Origin: an uncultured Alphaproteobacteria bacterium
GTDB lineage: Bacteria > Pseudomonadota > Alphaproteobacteria > RF32 > CAG-239
Length of the DNA: 23,182 nucleotides
Assembly: GCA_934271715.1 (NCBI GenBank)
Contig: CAKQRZ010000018.1
Location: 1-23,182, forward strand
Direction of reading: 5' to 3'
The first letter of the stretch is position 1. Each line of letters starts with the position of its first letter. A model generated the notes under the pieces. That model was not told the DNA's origin and did no database searches. It saw only the letters and a program-made list of their open reading frames with translations. This document shows positions 1 through 6,207 of the stretch, piece after piece. The position numbers and the translations under genes were made by a program.

Positions 1-23
1 TTACACATAATAGGAGGAATAAG

Positions 24-983
24 ATGTTGAAGAGTATAGAATTTTTAAGAGGAAAGAGTAGGGGAAGAGTAAGTGGAGGTACTAAACTTGCGTCTTCAGC
101 ACCTGTCATTCTAGGTCTTGTACCTAGAATCTTGTGGAAACGATTCTCTAACCTAGTCAATAAATTTGCCTTATTATTGCATAAGTGCTGGAGTAGCATG
201 CTTAGTGCCTTTTGCATGTTATTTAAATACCCCTCACCCGACGCCAAGGCGTCACCCTCTCCCGCAGGGGGAGAGGGATTGCACCGCCCTTGGTGCCACA
301 AGATACTAGGTACAGACTGTGCGTCACGACCTTGGATGACTGGTGGTAGAGGCGCAAATTACTTTGGCCGAAGCATGATAGAAATGCTCGGCGTACTTGC
401 CATTGTCGGTGTGTTAACAGTCGGCGGCATCGCTGGTTATTCCAAAGCGATGGAAAAGTTTAAAATGAATCAGCTCATTGAAGAATATCGCAATGTGGTA
501 TTCACTCTATTAGAATATCAAAAAGATATTAGAGAATCTGTGGATATGACAGGAGCTAAAACTATAGATTTATTAGATAAACTCAATGCTATCCCTCAGA
601 AATGGGAAAAACATTCTGAAACATTACTTAAAGATTCGATGGGATACTACGTTATTCCTTGGTCTGTGGCAGAAGATGAAGGAAATGGAAGATATTGGGA
701 TATAATGTACGAAATATTGTTAATGAGTAAGAACGATAACGGGTTAAGTTATGATGCTTCCGGTTGCGAAAAAATTATTATGAATTTCGGTAAACCTCTT
801 AATAATTTATGGCGGTATTTCTACTTTGGAGACGGCAGAATTTCACATAAACTATATTATGGAAAAGATAGGTGCAAAGAGGGAGTAAAATGTTTTTCTG
901 ATATAACGTGGAATGATGCCAGAGATATATGTAAATTATGTGATGGCCAAGGTCCATATTGTGCTCTAGTCTTCGCTTTTTAA
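24..983 (+). CDS. Type IV pilin-like / pseudopilin protein with abnormally long leader (pilin 1)
   Basis: The mature part begins at the prepilin-peptidase-like site G|RSMIEMLG, with Glu at +5. It continues into the hydrophobic helix of a type IV pilin or type II secretion pseudopilin, and such proteins are assembled at the inner membrane. The C-terminus carries Cys284, 290, 303, 306 and 313 (C-x5-C-x12-C-x2-C-x6-C), shared with the other pilins here. The start at 24 has a strong Shine-Dalgarno (AGGAGG, 7 bases upstream), but it gives a leader of about 115 residues instead of the usual 6-12. Most of that leader is translated palindromic repeat DNA (105-340). An in-frame ATG at 336 would give an 11-residue leader, MTGGRGANYFG, but has no clear ribosome site. 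My reading is that an original short leader (MLKSIEFLRG) was separated from the mature part by an insertion. Family assignment is firm. The true start and whether it is functional are uncertain. Confidence 0.8.
   Translation: MLKSIEFLRGKSRGRVSGGTKLASSAPVILGLVPRILWKRFSNLVNKFALLLHKCWSSMLSAFCMLFKYPSPDAKASPSPAGGEGLHRPWCHKILGTDCASRPWMTGGRGANYFGRSMIEMLGVLAIVGVLTVGGIAGYSKAMEKFKMNQLIEEYRNVVFTLLEYQKDIRESVDMTGAKTIDLLDKLNAIPQKWEKHSETLLKDSMGYYVIPWSVAEDEGNGRYWDIMYEILLMSKNDNGLSYDASGCEKIIMNFGKPLNNLWRYFYFGDGRISHKLYYGKDRCKEGVKCFSDITWNDARDICKLCDGQGPYCALVFAF
105..340. repeat. MITE-like element with terminal inverted repeats inside pilin 1
   Basis: The left end (105-137) and the right end (296-340) are imperfect inverted repeats. 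Both outer ends read GTCAT towards the inside, and both inner parts match TACCTAG-ATCTTGTGG. The right copy has about 12 extra bases in its centre. The left end is itself a hairpin (108-116 with 122-130, nine perfect pairs). Internal hairpins are GACGCC/GGCGTC (240-253) and CCCTCTCCC/GGGAGAGGG (from about 255). There is no transposase. The element is about 236 bases and keeps the reading frame open throughout. It resembles in principle the rickettsial palindromic elements, which insert in frame into proteins. Identity with a named family was not tested. Confidence 0.7.
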
Positions 984-1114
984 GATAAGAAATTATGCCG
1001 AAAAAATAACAGATAATACGTGAGACAGAGTTAAAACAAAAGAGCGGAAAATCCTAGTGTACATAGGAGTATATGAATTTTCTAAATGAACGTAAGTTGC
1101 CTTTAGATGTGCCG

Positions 1115-1483
1115 TTAGGCGCGTCGCGCTGAGAGCTTTCTGGCGGCGCCGGAAATACGCATCACACAATACGATGCCACCTGCTCCGCCGGTAAATTGG
1201 TGGTTTTGCAGTCACGCTCACAATCATAGAGCATAGATAAAGCTCCAAGCAAACGCTCGCGCGTCCAAATCCGCAGCTGCTGCATAAAAGAATTTTTGCG
1301 GTAAAACATCAAAGGCGGACGCAAAGATTTAACCGCTTCATCGGCAGACTTTCCGCTTTCCAGCTGCGCCGCACAGCCCAATATTTTGTTAAAGTGATAG
1401 GTCAGCTGGCGGATGATTGTTGCCGTTCTTGCGACGGAAGCAAAGAGGCTTGCAGCGTAAATATAAGTTTTTAAAATTGCCAT
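1115..1483 (-). pseudogene. holA: DNA polymerase III delta subunit (holA), C-terminal fragment
   Basis: About 100 residues match the C-terminal domain of HolA, the clamp-loader delta subunit that opens the beta clamp. Recognisable stretches are TIIRQLTYHFNKIL, the SLRPPLMFYRK segment, the RIWTRERLLGAL helix and ERDCKTTNLPAE, in the family's order. A full HolA is roughly 330-350 residues, and the N-terminal AAA+-like domains are absent. Just upstream of the matching part the homology seems to jump frame (KLIFTLQAS in the neighbouring frame), and there is no Shine-Dalgarno before the ATG at 1483. I read this as a truncated, decaying remnant stranded between two pilin genes. A complete holA should exist elsewhere, since the gene is essential. 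A standalone expressed C-terminal domain is possible but less likely. Confidence 0.7.
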
Positions 1484-1561
1484 AGCATTCTGCTATTGAC
1501 TTAAGGAGCAAGGCTGGTGTAGAATAAAAATGTAAAATAACTAATTTAAGAGGAAAGAAAG

Positions 1562-1612
1562 ATGAAAAATAAGCTAAGCAAAGGTCTCTCTCTCTCTCTC
1601 TGCAAATCCTGA
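1562..1612 (+). other. Out-of-frame pilin leader ORF containing a (TC)8 tract
   Basis: A good ribosome site (AAGAGGAAAG) precedes ATG 1562. It encodes MKNKLSKG followed by repeated Leu-Ser, and stops at TGA 1610 after 16 codons. MKNKLSKG looks like the short pre-pilin leader of pilin 3 (MYKNFEKG, just before RSMIEML). The frame of pilin 2 is open without a stop from 1578 to 2741. Adding one TC unit would fuse this leader to pilin 2 as a protein of about 393 residues. I interpret it as the original start of pilin 2, currently out of frame. Confidence 0.55.
1585..1601 (+). repeat. Dinucleotide microsatellite (TC)8T
   Basis: Eight TC units plus one T lie within the first 14 codons after ATG 1562. 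Short tandem repeats of this type near a start codon are known slipped-strand phase-variation sites in other bacteria. Here one extra unit, or two fewer, would restore the frame of the downstream pilin. Confidence 0.85.
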
Positions 1613-1754
1613 ACATCTGATTAAAGGCATATTTTTCGCCGTTCAGCACGTTTTTGCAGGGTTTGGCAGAAAAAATGACACTTTCAGAAATAACGCATTA
1701 AGAACTAAACTAGCAGGCGGCGCGTTCACGCGCTTTTCCGCATCCACTTGCAGC

Positions 1755-1789
1755 GTCATTCTTCGCCGGTACTCCCTGCTGGAAGTACC
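1755..1789. repeat. Palindromic repeat upstream of pilin 2 (GTCATTC type)
   Basis: A GTCATTC start (1755-1761) leads into a hairpin, GGTACT (1769-1774) pairing with AGTACC (1784-1789). It is the first of at least three palindromic modules laid end to end in the extended leader of pilin 2. It stays open in the pilin reading frame. Confidence 0.45.
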
Positions 1790-1823
1790 ACGGCAGAGAA
1801 TCCATAACGCCATTGCGCATGCA

Positions 1824-2741
1824 ATGTCAATATGCGTTGCTTTCAGCAACAAAGTCATGGATACTCGTCTGCCACAGCCTGCGGGATGTGGCGACAAGTA
1901 TGACGTTTCGGGTTGGTGCTGGAGACACGGGTTTAATTCCTTTTACGCATTCTTTAAATACCCCTCACCCGAGGCTTACGCCTCCCCCTCTCCCTCATGG
2001 GGCGAGGAGAGTAGATTGCACCGCCTTGGGTGCGACAAGATCCTAGGCACAGACTGTGCGTCACGGCCTAGGATGACTGGTGGTAGAGGCGCAAATTACT
2101 TTGGCCGAAGCATGATAGAAATGCTCGGCGTGCTGGCGATTATAGGAGTATTGTCAGTTGGCGGGATTGCAGGTTACAGCAAAGCCATGGAGAAGTGGAA
2201 AGTCACGAAGGCGATAGATGAATACAGCCACTTGACATTCGGGTTGCTGGAGCATTTAGATGATATAAAACGAAACAGCACCGGCGGAGAGCAAATGGAT
2301 AATATTACGGAGCTGGCTCAGTCGCTAAACTTAATTCCTAACAGTTGGACCAGATTAAACAATTCTCAATTTGAAGACGCCTATGGCAATACTGTTCAGC
2401 TATATGTCCGCGATGATAAGCAATTATTGATTTTTGATATATTTATCGGCGGCATAAAAACATCTATTGACGGAAATCTTAATTCTCCGGATTTTTCCTC
2501 TAAACTGTGTATGGATATTTTTCAAAATTTGGTGGTGCCGTTGCATTCGGCGGTAGAATTCAGCGGAGTGTGGCGTTCTGTTCAGGGAATTAAATCATTT
2601 GTAGGCGATAAATATTGCACAAAAGAAATGAAAAATGCCGGTTCAAAATGCTTAGCAGAAGCTAGTCTGGCAGATTTTCAAGAGGCCTGCAGTTCTTGCG
2701 GAAAATCTAATGAAATTTGCGATGTCTCATATAATTTCTGA
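1824..2741 (+). CDS. Type IV pilin-like / pseudopilin protein (pilin 2)
   Basis: The pilin core GRSMIEMLGVLAI begins after residue 93 of this reading, followed by the hydrophobic helix and GYSKAMEKWK. The C-terminal cysteines 265, 276, 289, 292 and 299 (C-x10-C-x12-C-x2-C-x6-C) match the other pilins in the window. The first 90 or so residues are translated repeat DNA, and ATG 1824 has no visible ribosome site. Better candidates for initiation are ATG 1562, which is well placed but one TC unit out of frame, and ATG 2073, which gives the 11-residue leader MTGGRGANYFG also possible in pilin 1. The frame is open from 1578, so the insertions have kept coding continuity. Role: presumed membrane-extracted pilin or pseudopilin, processed by a prepilin peptidase not encoded here. 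Whether it is expressed in this state is unclear. Confidence 0.75.
   Translation: MSICVAFSNKVMDTRLPQPAGCGDKYDVSGWCWRHGFNSFYAFFKYPSPEAYASPSPSWGEESRLHRLGCDKILGTDCASRPRMTGGRGANYFGRSMIEMLGVLAIIGVLSVGGIAGYSKAMEKWKVTKAIDEYSHLTFGLLEHLDDIKRNSTGGEQMDNITELAQSLNLIPNSWTRLNNSQFEDAYGNTVQLYVRDDKQLLIFDIFIGGIKTSIDGNLNSPDFSSKLCMDIFQNLVVPLHSAVEFSGVWRSVQGIKSFVGDKYCTKEMKNAGSKCLAEASLADFQEACSSCGKSNEICDVSYNF
1854..1904. repeat. Palindromic repeat (GTCAT...ATGAC) in the leader of pilin 2
   Basis: The ends GTCATGGATACT and AGTATGAC are inverted repeats. The inner arms GTC-GCCACA and TGTGGCGAC also pair, making an imperfect hairpin of about 50 bases. It has the same GTCAT ends as the element in pilin 1 but a different inner sequence. 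Confidence 0.55.
1953..2076. repeat. Second copy of the pilin 1 palindromic element (right part)
   Basis: This matches 222-340 of pilin 1 in module order: TTTAAATACCCCTCACCCGA, a GAGGC/GCCTC hairpin, a CCCTCTCC-type hairpin, then a right end carrying CTAGG and ACAGACTGTGCGTCAC. Here the right-end stem is perfect over eight pairs (TCCTAGGC 2041-2048 with GCCTAGGA 2066-2073). The final ATGAC supplies an in-frame ATG. Confidence 0.7.
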
Positions 2742-2814
2742 AGCATCTTGTCCGTCCCAAACGAAGCGGAGTGTTTAGAACGTAAAACAAGGAAATAAGG
2801 CGGAAAAAAGGTGT

Positions 2815-3336
2815 TTAAGGCAAAATTTCTATCGGAGTGCCGTCGTGAACAGCGGAATAAATTTCTTCTATTTCCGTATTGTCTACGGCAATGCAGCCTT
2901 GTGTCCAGTCTTTCAGGCGGTGCAGGCTGCCGAAAAACGGCGCATAATTCGGCAAACCGTGAATCATGATGTTTCCGCCGGGGGAAACGCCTAGGCGGCG
3001 GGCGTTTTCTTTATCCTGTTCGTTAGGGTATGAAATGCCGAGCGAAAGATGATAGGAGCTGCGGGGATTGTGATGAGTAATATAATACAGTCCCTCCGGC
3101 GTTTTGGAGTCGCCTTCTTGCTGCTTATGCCCAACCGGATTGCGCCCCAGCGCGATTTTATAGGTCTTAACCGGCTGTCCGTCCTCATAAAGCTGCAGTT
3201 CGCGGGCTGATTTACGGATAACGATTTTATCAATATTCGGCAGTTTTTCTGCCTTGTAGGCGCTGAAATTGCCGAGGCTCAATATAGTTATGGCAAAAGC
3301 TGCAAAAAATACGCCGGTATAAAGTAAAATTTTCAT
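2815..3336 (-). CDS. L,D-transpeptidase family protein (YkuD domain, YafK-like)
   Basis: A single N-terminal hydrophobic segment (residues 2-22) should anchor or export the protein. It is followed by a YkuD catalytic domain. The signature is the conserved His126 in IMIHGLPN and Cys148 in DWTQGCIAV. The TxGC form, in place of SHGC, is typical of the YafK/ErfK-like branch. Such enzymes act in the periplasm on meso-diaminopimelate cross-links or on protein-peptidoglycan links; E. coli YafK (DpaA) cleaves the latter. At 173 residues it is a minimal one-domain member without a LysM domain. ATG 3336 follows a GGGAG ribosome site. The substrate here cannot be read from sequence. Confidence 0.85.
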   Translation of the reverse strand: MKILLYTGVFFAAFAITILSLGNFSAYKAEKLPNIDKIVIRKSARELQLYEDGQPVKTYKIALGRNPVGHKQQEGDSKTPEGLYYITHHNPRSSYHLSLGISYPNEQDKENARRLGVSPGGNIMIHGLPNYAPFFGSLHRLKDWTQGCIAVDNTEIEEIYSAVHDGTPIEILP

Positions 3337-3435
3337 ATTTCATCTCCCATAAATTGAATATATACAAAATATCTTTCCAAAAGCTTAAATTTTTGCGGCA
3401 GTATAAACATAAATCTCGGATTTTGCGTAAAAAAC

Positions 3436-3464
3436 TTGACAATTAGCAAAAAATATGCTACATT
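3436..3464 (+). promoter_or_regulatory. Sigma70-type promoter for the small gene at 3497
   Basis: TTGACA (3436-3441), a 17-base spacer and TACATT (3459-3464) with an extended TGC before the -10. Transcription would start near 3471, leaving a leader of about 25 bases. Confidence 0.75.
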
Positions 3465-3496
3465 AAATTTGTCGTTGATAATGAATGAGGTCGCTT

Positions 3497-3715
3497 ATGA
3501 ATAATATGCAAACCTGTTTTTCAAAAGACGCTCTTGTATGCACGGATGTTCATACACCGCGGTCACGTCCGGCAAAGCGCGATATTGCTACGCTTTATTC
3601 TACGGATATGTCTTATCAATTAAAAAAATCGGCTTTGTCTGTTCAAAGCAAGCCTAAATTGGGTTCTGATAACGAAATTACCGCATTGATGAAATTCCGT
3701 CAGTATACAAGATAA
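3497..3715 (+). CDS. Small hypothetical protein (72 residues)
   Basis: I do not recognise the family. The start is chosen at ATG 3497 because GAGG lies six bases upstream. An ATG four codons earlier (3485) overlaps that ribosome site. A strong promoter precedes the gene and an intrinsic terminator follows, so it appears to be a monocistronic, well-expressed unit. The protein is soluble, basic overall, and has two cysteines near the N-terminus (Cys6 and Cys14). There is no signal peptide or membrane segment and no visible enzymatic motif. The promoter, ribosome site and terminator make it likely to be real. Confidence 0.65.
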   Translation: MNNMQTCFSKDALVCTDVHTPRSRPAKRDIATLYSTDMSYQLKKSALSVQSKPKLGSDNEITALMKFRQYTR

Positions 3716-3749
3716 TAAATTAAATACTTAAACATCAAGTAAACCTCCG

Positions 3750-3781
3750 AAGCAGCCTGAAATGCCAGACTGCTTTTTTTG
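3750..3781 (+). terminator. Rho-independent terminator after the small gene
   Basis: AAGCAG (3750-3755) pairs with CTGCTT (3770-3775). An inner CTG/CAG extends the stem past one mismatch, and a run of T follows. Confidence 0.8.
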
Positions 3782-3855
3782 TGCGGATTTTATTATTTGG
3801 CTGCTGCCGTATAAAATAAATACAACTCTAAAAATAAAAAAATATAACTTTTTGA

Positions 3856-3883
3856 TTGAATTTTGAAAATAACATGTTATTAT
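3856..3883 (+). promoter_or_regulatory. Possible promoter for the 38-residue ORF
   Basis: TTGAAT (3856-3861), a 16-base spacer and TATTAT (3878-3883) in a very AT-rich stretch, so a chance match is quite possible. An AGGAG at about 3899 has no start codon behind it. Confidence 0.35.
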
Positions 3884-3945
3884 GCAATTCTTAATAATAG
3901 GAGATAAAAATTTAATATTCTAAAATTAGTAAAGGTTGAAATATT

Positions 3946-4062
3946 ATGGACTATTTAGATTTTGATTTTGGAAACAATTTTCCGTGCTGGCGGCTTTGCT
4001 ATTATTTGTTGTGCATGATGATACTTCACGGCTGGTATTTAAGCCGCGTTAAAGGCGTATAA
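3946..4062 (+). CDS. Putative very small membrane protein (38 residues)
   Basis: ATG 3946 opens a 38-codon frame ending at TAA 4060, convergent with the hydrolase gene. The middle (LCYYLLCMMILHGWYL) is hydrophobic enough to be one membrane segment, preceded by an acidic N-terminus and followed by a short basic tail. A weak AAAGG lies about ten bases upstream, and a possible promoter sits 60 bases before it. No family is recognised. It fills an otherwise empty gap of about 350 bases, so it could be chance. Confidence 0.35.
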   Translation: MDYLDFDFGNNFPCWRLCYYLLCMMILHGWYLSRVKGV

Positions 4063-4069
4063 AACAGGG

Positions 4070-4756
4070 CTATTCCTGATTTATAATGCTGCAGATCTGT
4101 GTGATTTCTGCCATATTTATATGGTGCGTCAGTCCGTCATAAGTAAAAATCTGCGGCGTTATTTTTTGCTTTTTCAGCCATAAAACTGTGGAGTCCAAAG
4201 TTTTATACTGCACCTTTAGGTCATCTTTGCCGTGAAACAAATAAAGCGGAGGGCGGGCGGTTATCTTGCCTGCTAAGAGTTTGCGTCCTGCTGCCAATCC
4301 GGACAGCACAAAAGCTCCGCCGAGAGCTTTTTGGCGGCTGAGAGCGGTGTAAAGCGTCAGCATGGCGCCTTGTGAAAAACCGGCTAAATAGGTTTGCGAA
4401 TCAGATATATTGTATTTTTTCTGCAGCTCATCAATAAAAATATTCAGCTCTGCGGCGCATTTATTGATATCGGCTGCGGCTTTTTGATAAATTTCAAAAA
4501 TTTCTTGAACCGAGGCGAGGGTATTTATCCGCCGATTCTGCGGGTCATATTGCTGCATGCCGAACCATTGGTGCTGCTGCGGATTTTTATCGCAGATTTC
4601 GGGAGACTGTGGCATAGCCACATAGCAAAGCGGCAAATTTTGGCAGAATAAATCAAAAATCTGCCGATAGTTGGCAACGCTGTCGTTATAGCCGTGTAAA
4701 AAAATAAGCATTTTCTGCGCCGGCTGCTGAGGTGTGTTTATTTGATATTCAAACAA
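4070..4756 (-). CDS. Alpha/beta hydrolase, phospholipase/carboxylesterase family
   Basis: The protein has the compact fold of the YpfH/lysophospholipase-like carboxylesterases. The oxyanion strand LIFLHGYND is at 17-25, the nucleophile elbow GFSQG gives Ser128, the acid lies in HGKDD (Asp178 or 179), and the base is in GLTHHI (His211 or 212). Length (228) is normal for the family. There is no signal peptide, so it is cytoplasmic. It would hydrolyse short acyl or thioester substrates, but the exact substrate cannot be told. ATG 4756 follows GGGAG by a few bases. The gene is on its own, with the terminator of the preceding minus-strand gene just upstream. Confidence 0.85.
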   Translation of the reverse strand: MFEYQINTPQQPAQKMLIFLHGYNDSVANYRQIFDLFCQNLPLCYVAMPQSPEICDKNPQQHQWFGMQQYDPQNRRINTLASVQEIFEIYQKAAADINKCAAELNIFIDELQKKYNISDSQTYLAGFSQGAMLTLYTALSRQKALGGAFVLSGLAAGRKLLAGKITARPPLYLFHGKDDLKVQYKTLDSTVLWLKKQKITPQIFTYDGLTHHINMAEITQICSIINQE

Positions 4757-4818
4757 TTCGCTCTCCCATAATAATGGCGCTATTATAGACAGCCGATTGT
4801 TAATAAATGTTTATAAAA

Positions 4819-4855
4819 TAAAAAAATCTGCCGGTTTTGAGGGCAGATTTTTTTG
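4819..4855 (-). terminator. Bidirectional-type terminator after the 57-residue gene
   Basis: AAATCTGCC and GGCAGATTT flank a nine-base loop, with A and T runs on the two sides. It lies directly after the minus-strand gene ending at 4864. Confidence 0.8.
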
Positions 4856-4863
4856 CATTAGTT

Positions 4864-5037
4864 TTAAAGAGAATCGTCACGGCGCGAATGTTTGATGCTG
4901 CTGGATTTTTCTTTATCCCACGCAGAGGCGTTAGAGCTTTTAACACCGCGTCCCAAAAAATCATCAGGGTCATAAAGGCTTTCGGCACCTTTTTCAACAG
5001 AAGCCTGAGGCTTGTGATTGTCTTTATAAACTGTCAT
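4864..5037 (-). CDS. Small hydrophilic hypothetical protein (57 residues)
   Basis: A 57-codon frame begins MTVYKDNHKPQASV and ends SRRDDSL. Its composition is protein-like: charged, with a YDPDDFLGRGV segment. It ends two bases before a strong terminator hairpin. I prefer it to the overlapping longer frames at the same place, which are rich in chance hydrophobic residues and lack such a fit with the terminator. There is no obvious Shine-Dalgarno; the leader is AT-rich. It probably acts in the cytoplasm and may be intrinsically disordered. Family and function are unknown. Confidence 0.6.
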   Translation of the reverse strand: MTVYKDNHKPQASVEKGAESLYDPDDFLGRGVKSSNASAWDKEKSSSIKHSRRDDSL

Positions 5038-5114
5038 AGTCGTAAATAATTAAAGTGAATAATTAAAATGTAACCGCTTTATAGCAAAAATTTTGTCATT
5101 TGTCAAATTATAAA

Positions 5115-5150
5115 ACAAAAAAGACATCCGGTTAAAGATGTCTTTTTTGT
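5115..5150 (-). terminator. Terminator after the WG-repeat-like lipoprotein gene
   Basis: A perfect inverted repeat, ACAAAAAAGACATC / GATGTCTTTTTTGT, with an eight-base loop. On the minus strand it ends in a T run and follows the stop codon at 5168. Confidence 0.85.
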
Positions 5151-5167
5151 TTTTACAGGTATAAACC

Positions 5168-5908
5168 TTAGAATTTTACGTCCAAAACGCCGACAGGGTC
5201 AAGCGGAGTGTGGATAAGGTTCTTAATCTCGGTTTCAGAAGCATCGTAATAGGATTGATCCTGATCGCAAAGCTCCCACTTGCCGTCTTTCAGCGTGACA
5301 ACGTCAAAATCGCGTTCTGACTTGTAGTTGACAACATAAATCTTGTCGTAAACCCTATCAAAATAGGTCTTGCCGTCAAGCGATGTCATACCCCATTTCT
5401 TACTCTTCTTAGAGAACAAGAAGTTGTCAGTAGTAACAACGTCGTCATACATACCCCAAGATGTCTTAGCCTTAGTGCTATATACTGCAATTCCTTCATC
5501 ATTGCGGAAGCGGTAAAAAGCGCTGTCTTCATCCATCGTAACATTGTCGTACAAGCCCTCGCGGAGAATTTTGCCGTCCATGTCTGCTACGGTGTACTTC
5601 TTAGGATCAGTCTCGCACTTGAAGACGTTCATTGCAAAGTCAAAGACAATGCCGTCATACTTAGGCTGGATAATAATCTTATCGCCTTTCTTGAGACCGG
5701 TCTTAACAACAGGCTTTGTTGCACCGTCAGGAGTAACTTCGCCGCTGATTAAGACATAGTCGTCAAACAGAGGAGTCTCCGTAAAAGAATCGTCTGCGCC
5801 GGCTTCGGATGAATTACCAGACTTGTTGCTGCTGCAAGAAGTCAAACTAAAACTCAAGGTGAACAATGAAACCATTGCTACCAACATAGAAAAAATAAGC
5901 TTTTTCAT
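5168..5908 (-). CDS. Lipoprotein with WG-repeat-like beta motifs
   Basis: The signal peptide ends at the lipobox SLTSC (Cys25), so this is a lipidated periplasmic or outer-membrane protein. After a Ser/Gly/Asp-rich linker come degenerate WG-type beta motifs, such as IIIQPKYDGIVF (about 78-89) and SKKWGMTSLDGK followed by FDRVYDKIYVV. WG repeats are beta-structured modules usually thought to bind ligands or partners. Codon choice stands out: lysine is mostly AAG, and GTC, CTT and GAC are common, while surrounding genes favour AAA. There is no Shine-Dalgarno, but a near-consensus promoter lies upstream and a terminator downstream. Signal peptide style, codon use and leader would fit acquisition from a Bacteroidota-like donor; that is inference. 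The function is unknown. Confidence 0.75.
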   Translation of the reverse strand: MKKLIFSMLVAMVSLFTLSFSLTSCSSNKSGNSSEAGADDSFTETPLFDDYVLISGEVTPDGATKPVVKTGLKKGDKIIIQPKYDGIVFDFAMNVFKCETDPKKYTVADMDGKILREGLYDNVTMDEDSAFYRFRNDEGIAVYSTKAKTSWGMYDDVVTTDNFLFSKKSKKWGMTSLDGKTYFDRVYDKIYVVNYKSERDFDVVTLKDGKWELCDQDQSYYDASETEIKNLIHTPLDPVGVLDVKF

Positions 5909-5960
5909 AAGACAGAAAAATTAAAGTTAAAAATAATCTAAATAATCAAAATATGTCTAT

Positions 5961-5989
5961 TGTATATGACATTCTGTTTATTTTGTCAA
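5961..5989 (-). promoter_or_regulatory. Sigma70-type promoter for the WG-repeat-like lipoprotein
   Basis: On the minus strand: TTGACA (5989-5984), exactly 17 bases, then TATACA (5966-5961). The leader is about 45 bases, AT-rich and without a ribosome site. Confidence 0.75.
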
Positions 5990-6073
5990 GAATTTTTTTT
6001 ATTTTTTTGCACCGCGTAAAAAAATGCTTGATTATTTTAAAAGATTATAATATTTGTAGGGTGTTTTGAAAGT

Positions 6074-6159
6074 GCGGCCATGGCGAAATTGGTAGACGCG
6101 TAACGTTGAGGTCGTTATGAACTAAGTTCATGGAAGTTCAAGTCTTCTTGGCCGCACCA
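6074..6159 (+). tRNA. tRNA-Leu (anticodon GAG)
   Basis: This is a class II tRNA with a seven-pair acceptor stem (GCGGCCA with TGGCCGC), a D-arm containing TTGGTAGACGCG, an anticodon arm TAACG-TTGAGGT-CGTTA (anticodon GAG), a long variable arm with the GAACT/AGTTC pair, a T-arm, and an encoded CCA end. It decodes CUU/CUC leucine codons. The TATAAT at about 6045 is a likely -10. Confidence 0.93.
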
Positions 6160-6207
6160 TTTTGAAACTTACTTTGCAATCATATGTGTCAAAGGAGAGA
6201 GCTTGCT

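Noticed and set aside
1643..1897. Minus-strand open frame opposite the pilin 2 leader
   Set aside because: It consists of complementary palindromic repeat sequence. There is no ribosome site and no protein-like features.
4800..4997. 65-residue minus-strand frame over the same DNA as the 57-residue gene
   Set aside because: Its composition looks random and it runs through the terminator hairpin. The frame at 4864-5037 ends just before the hairpin and has protein-like composition.
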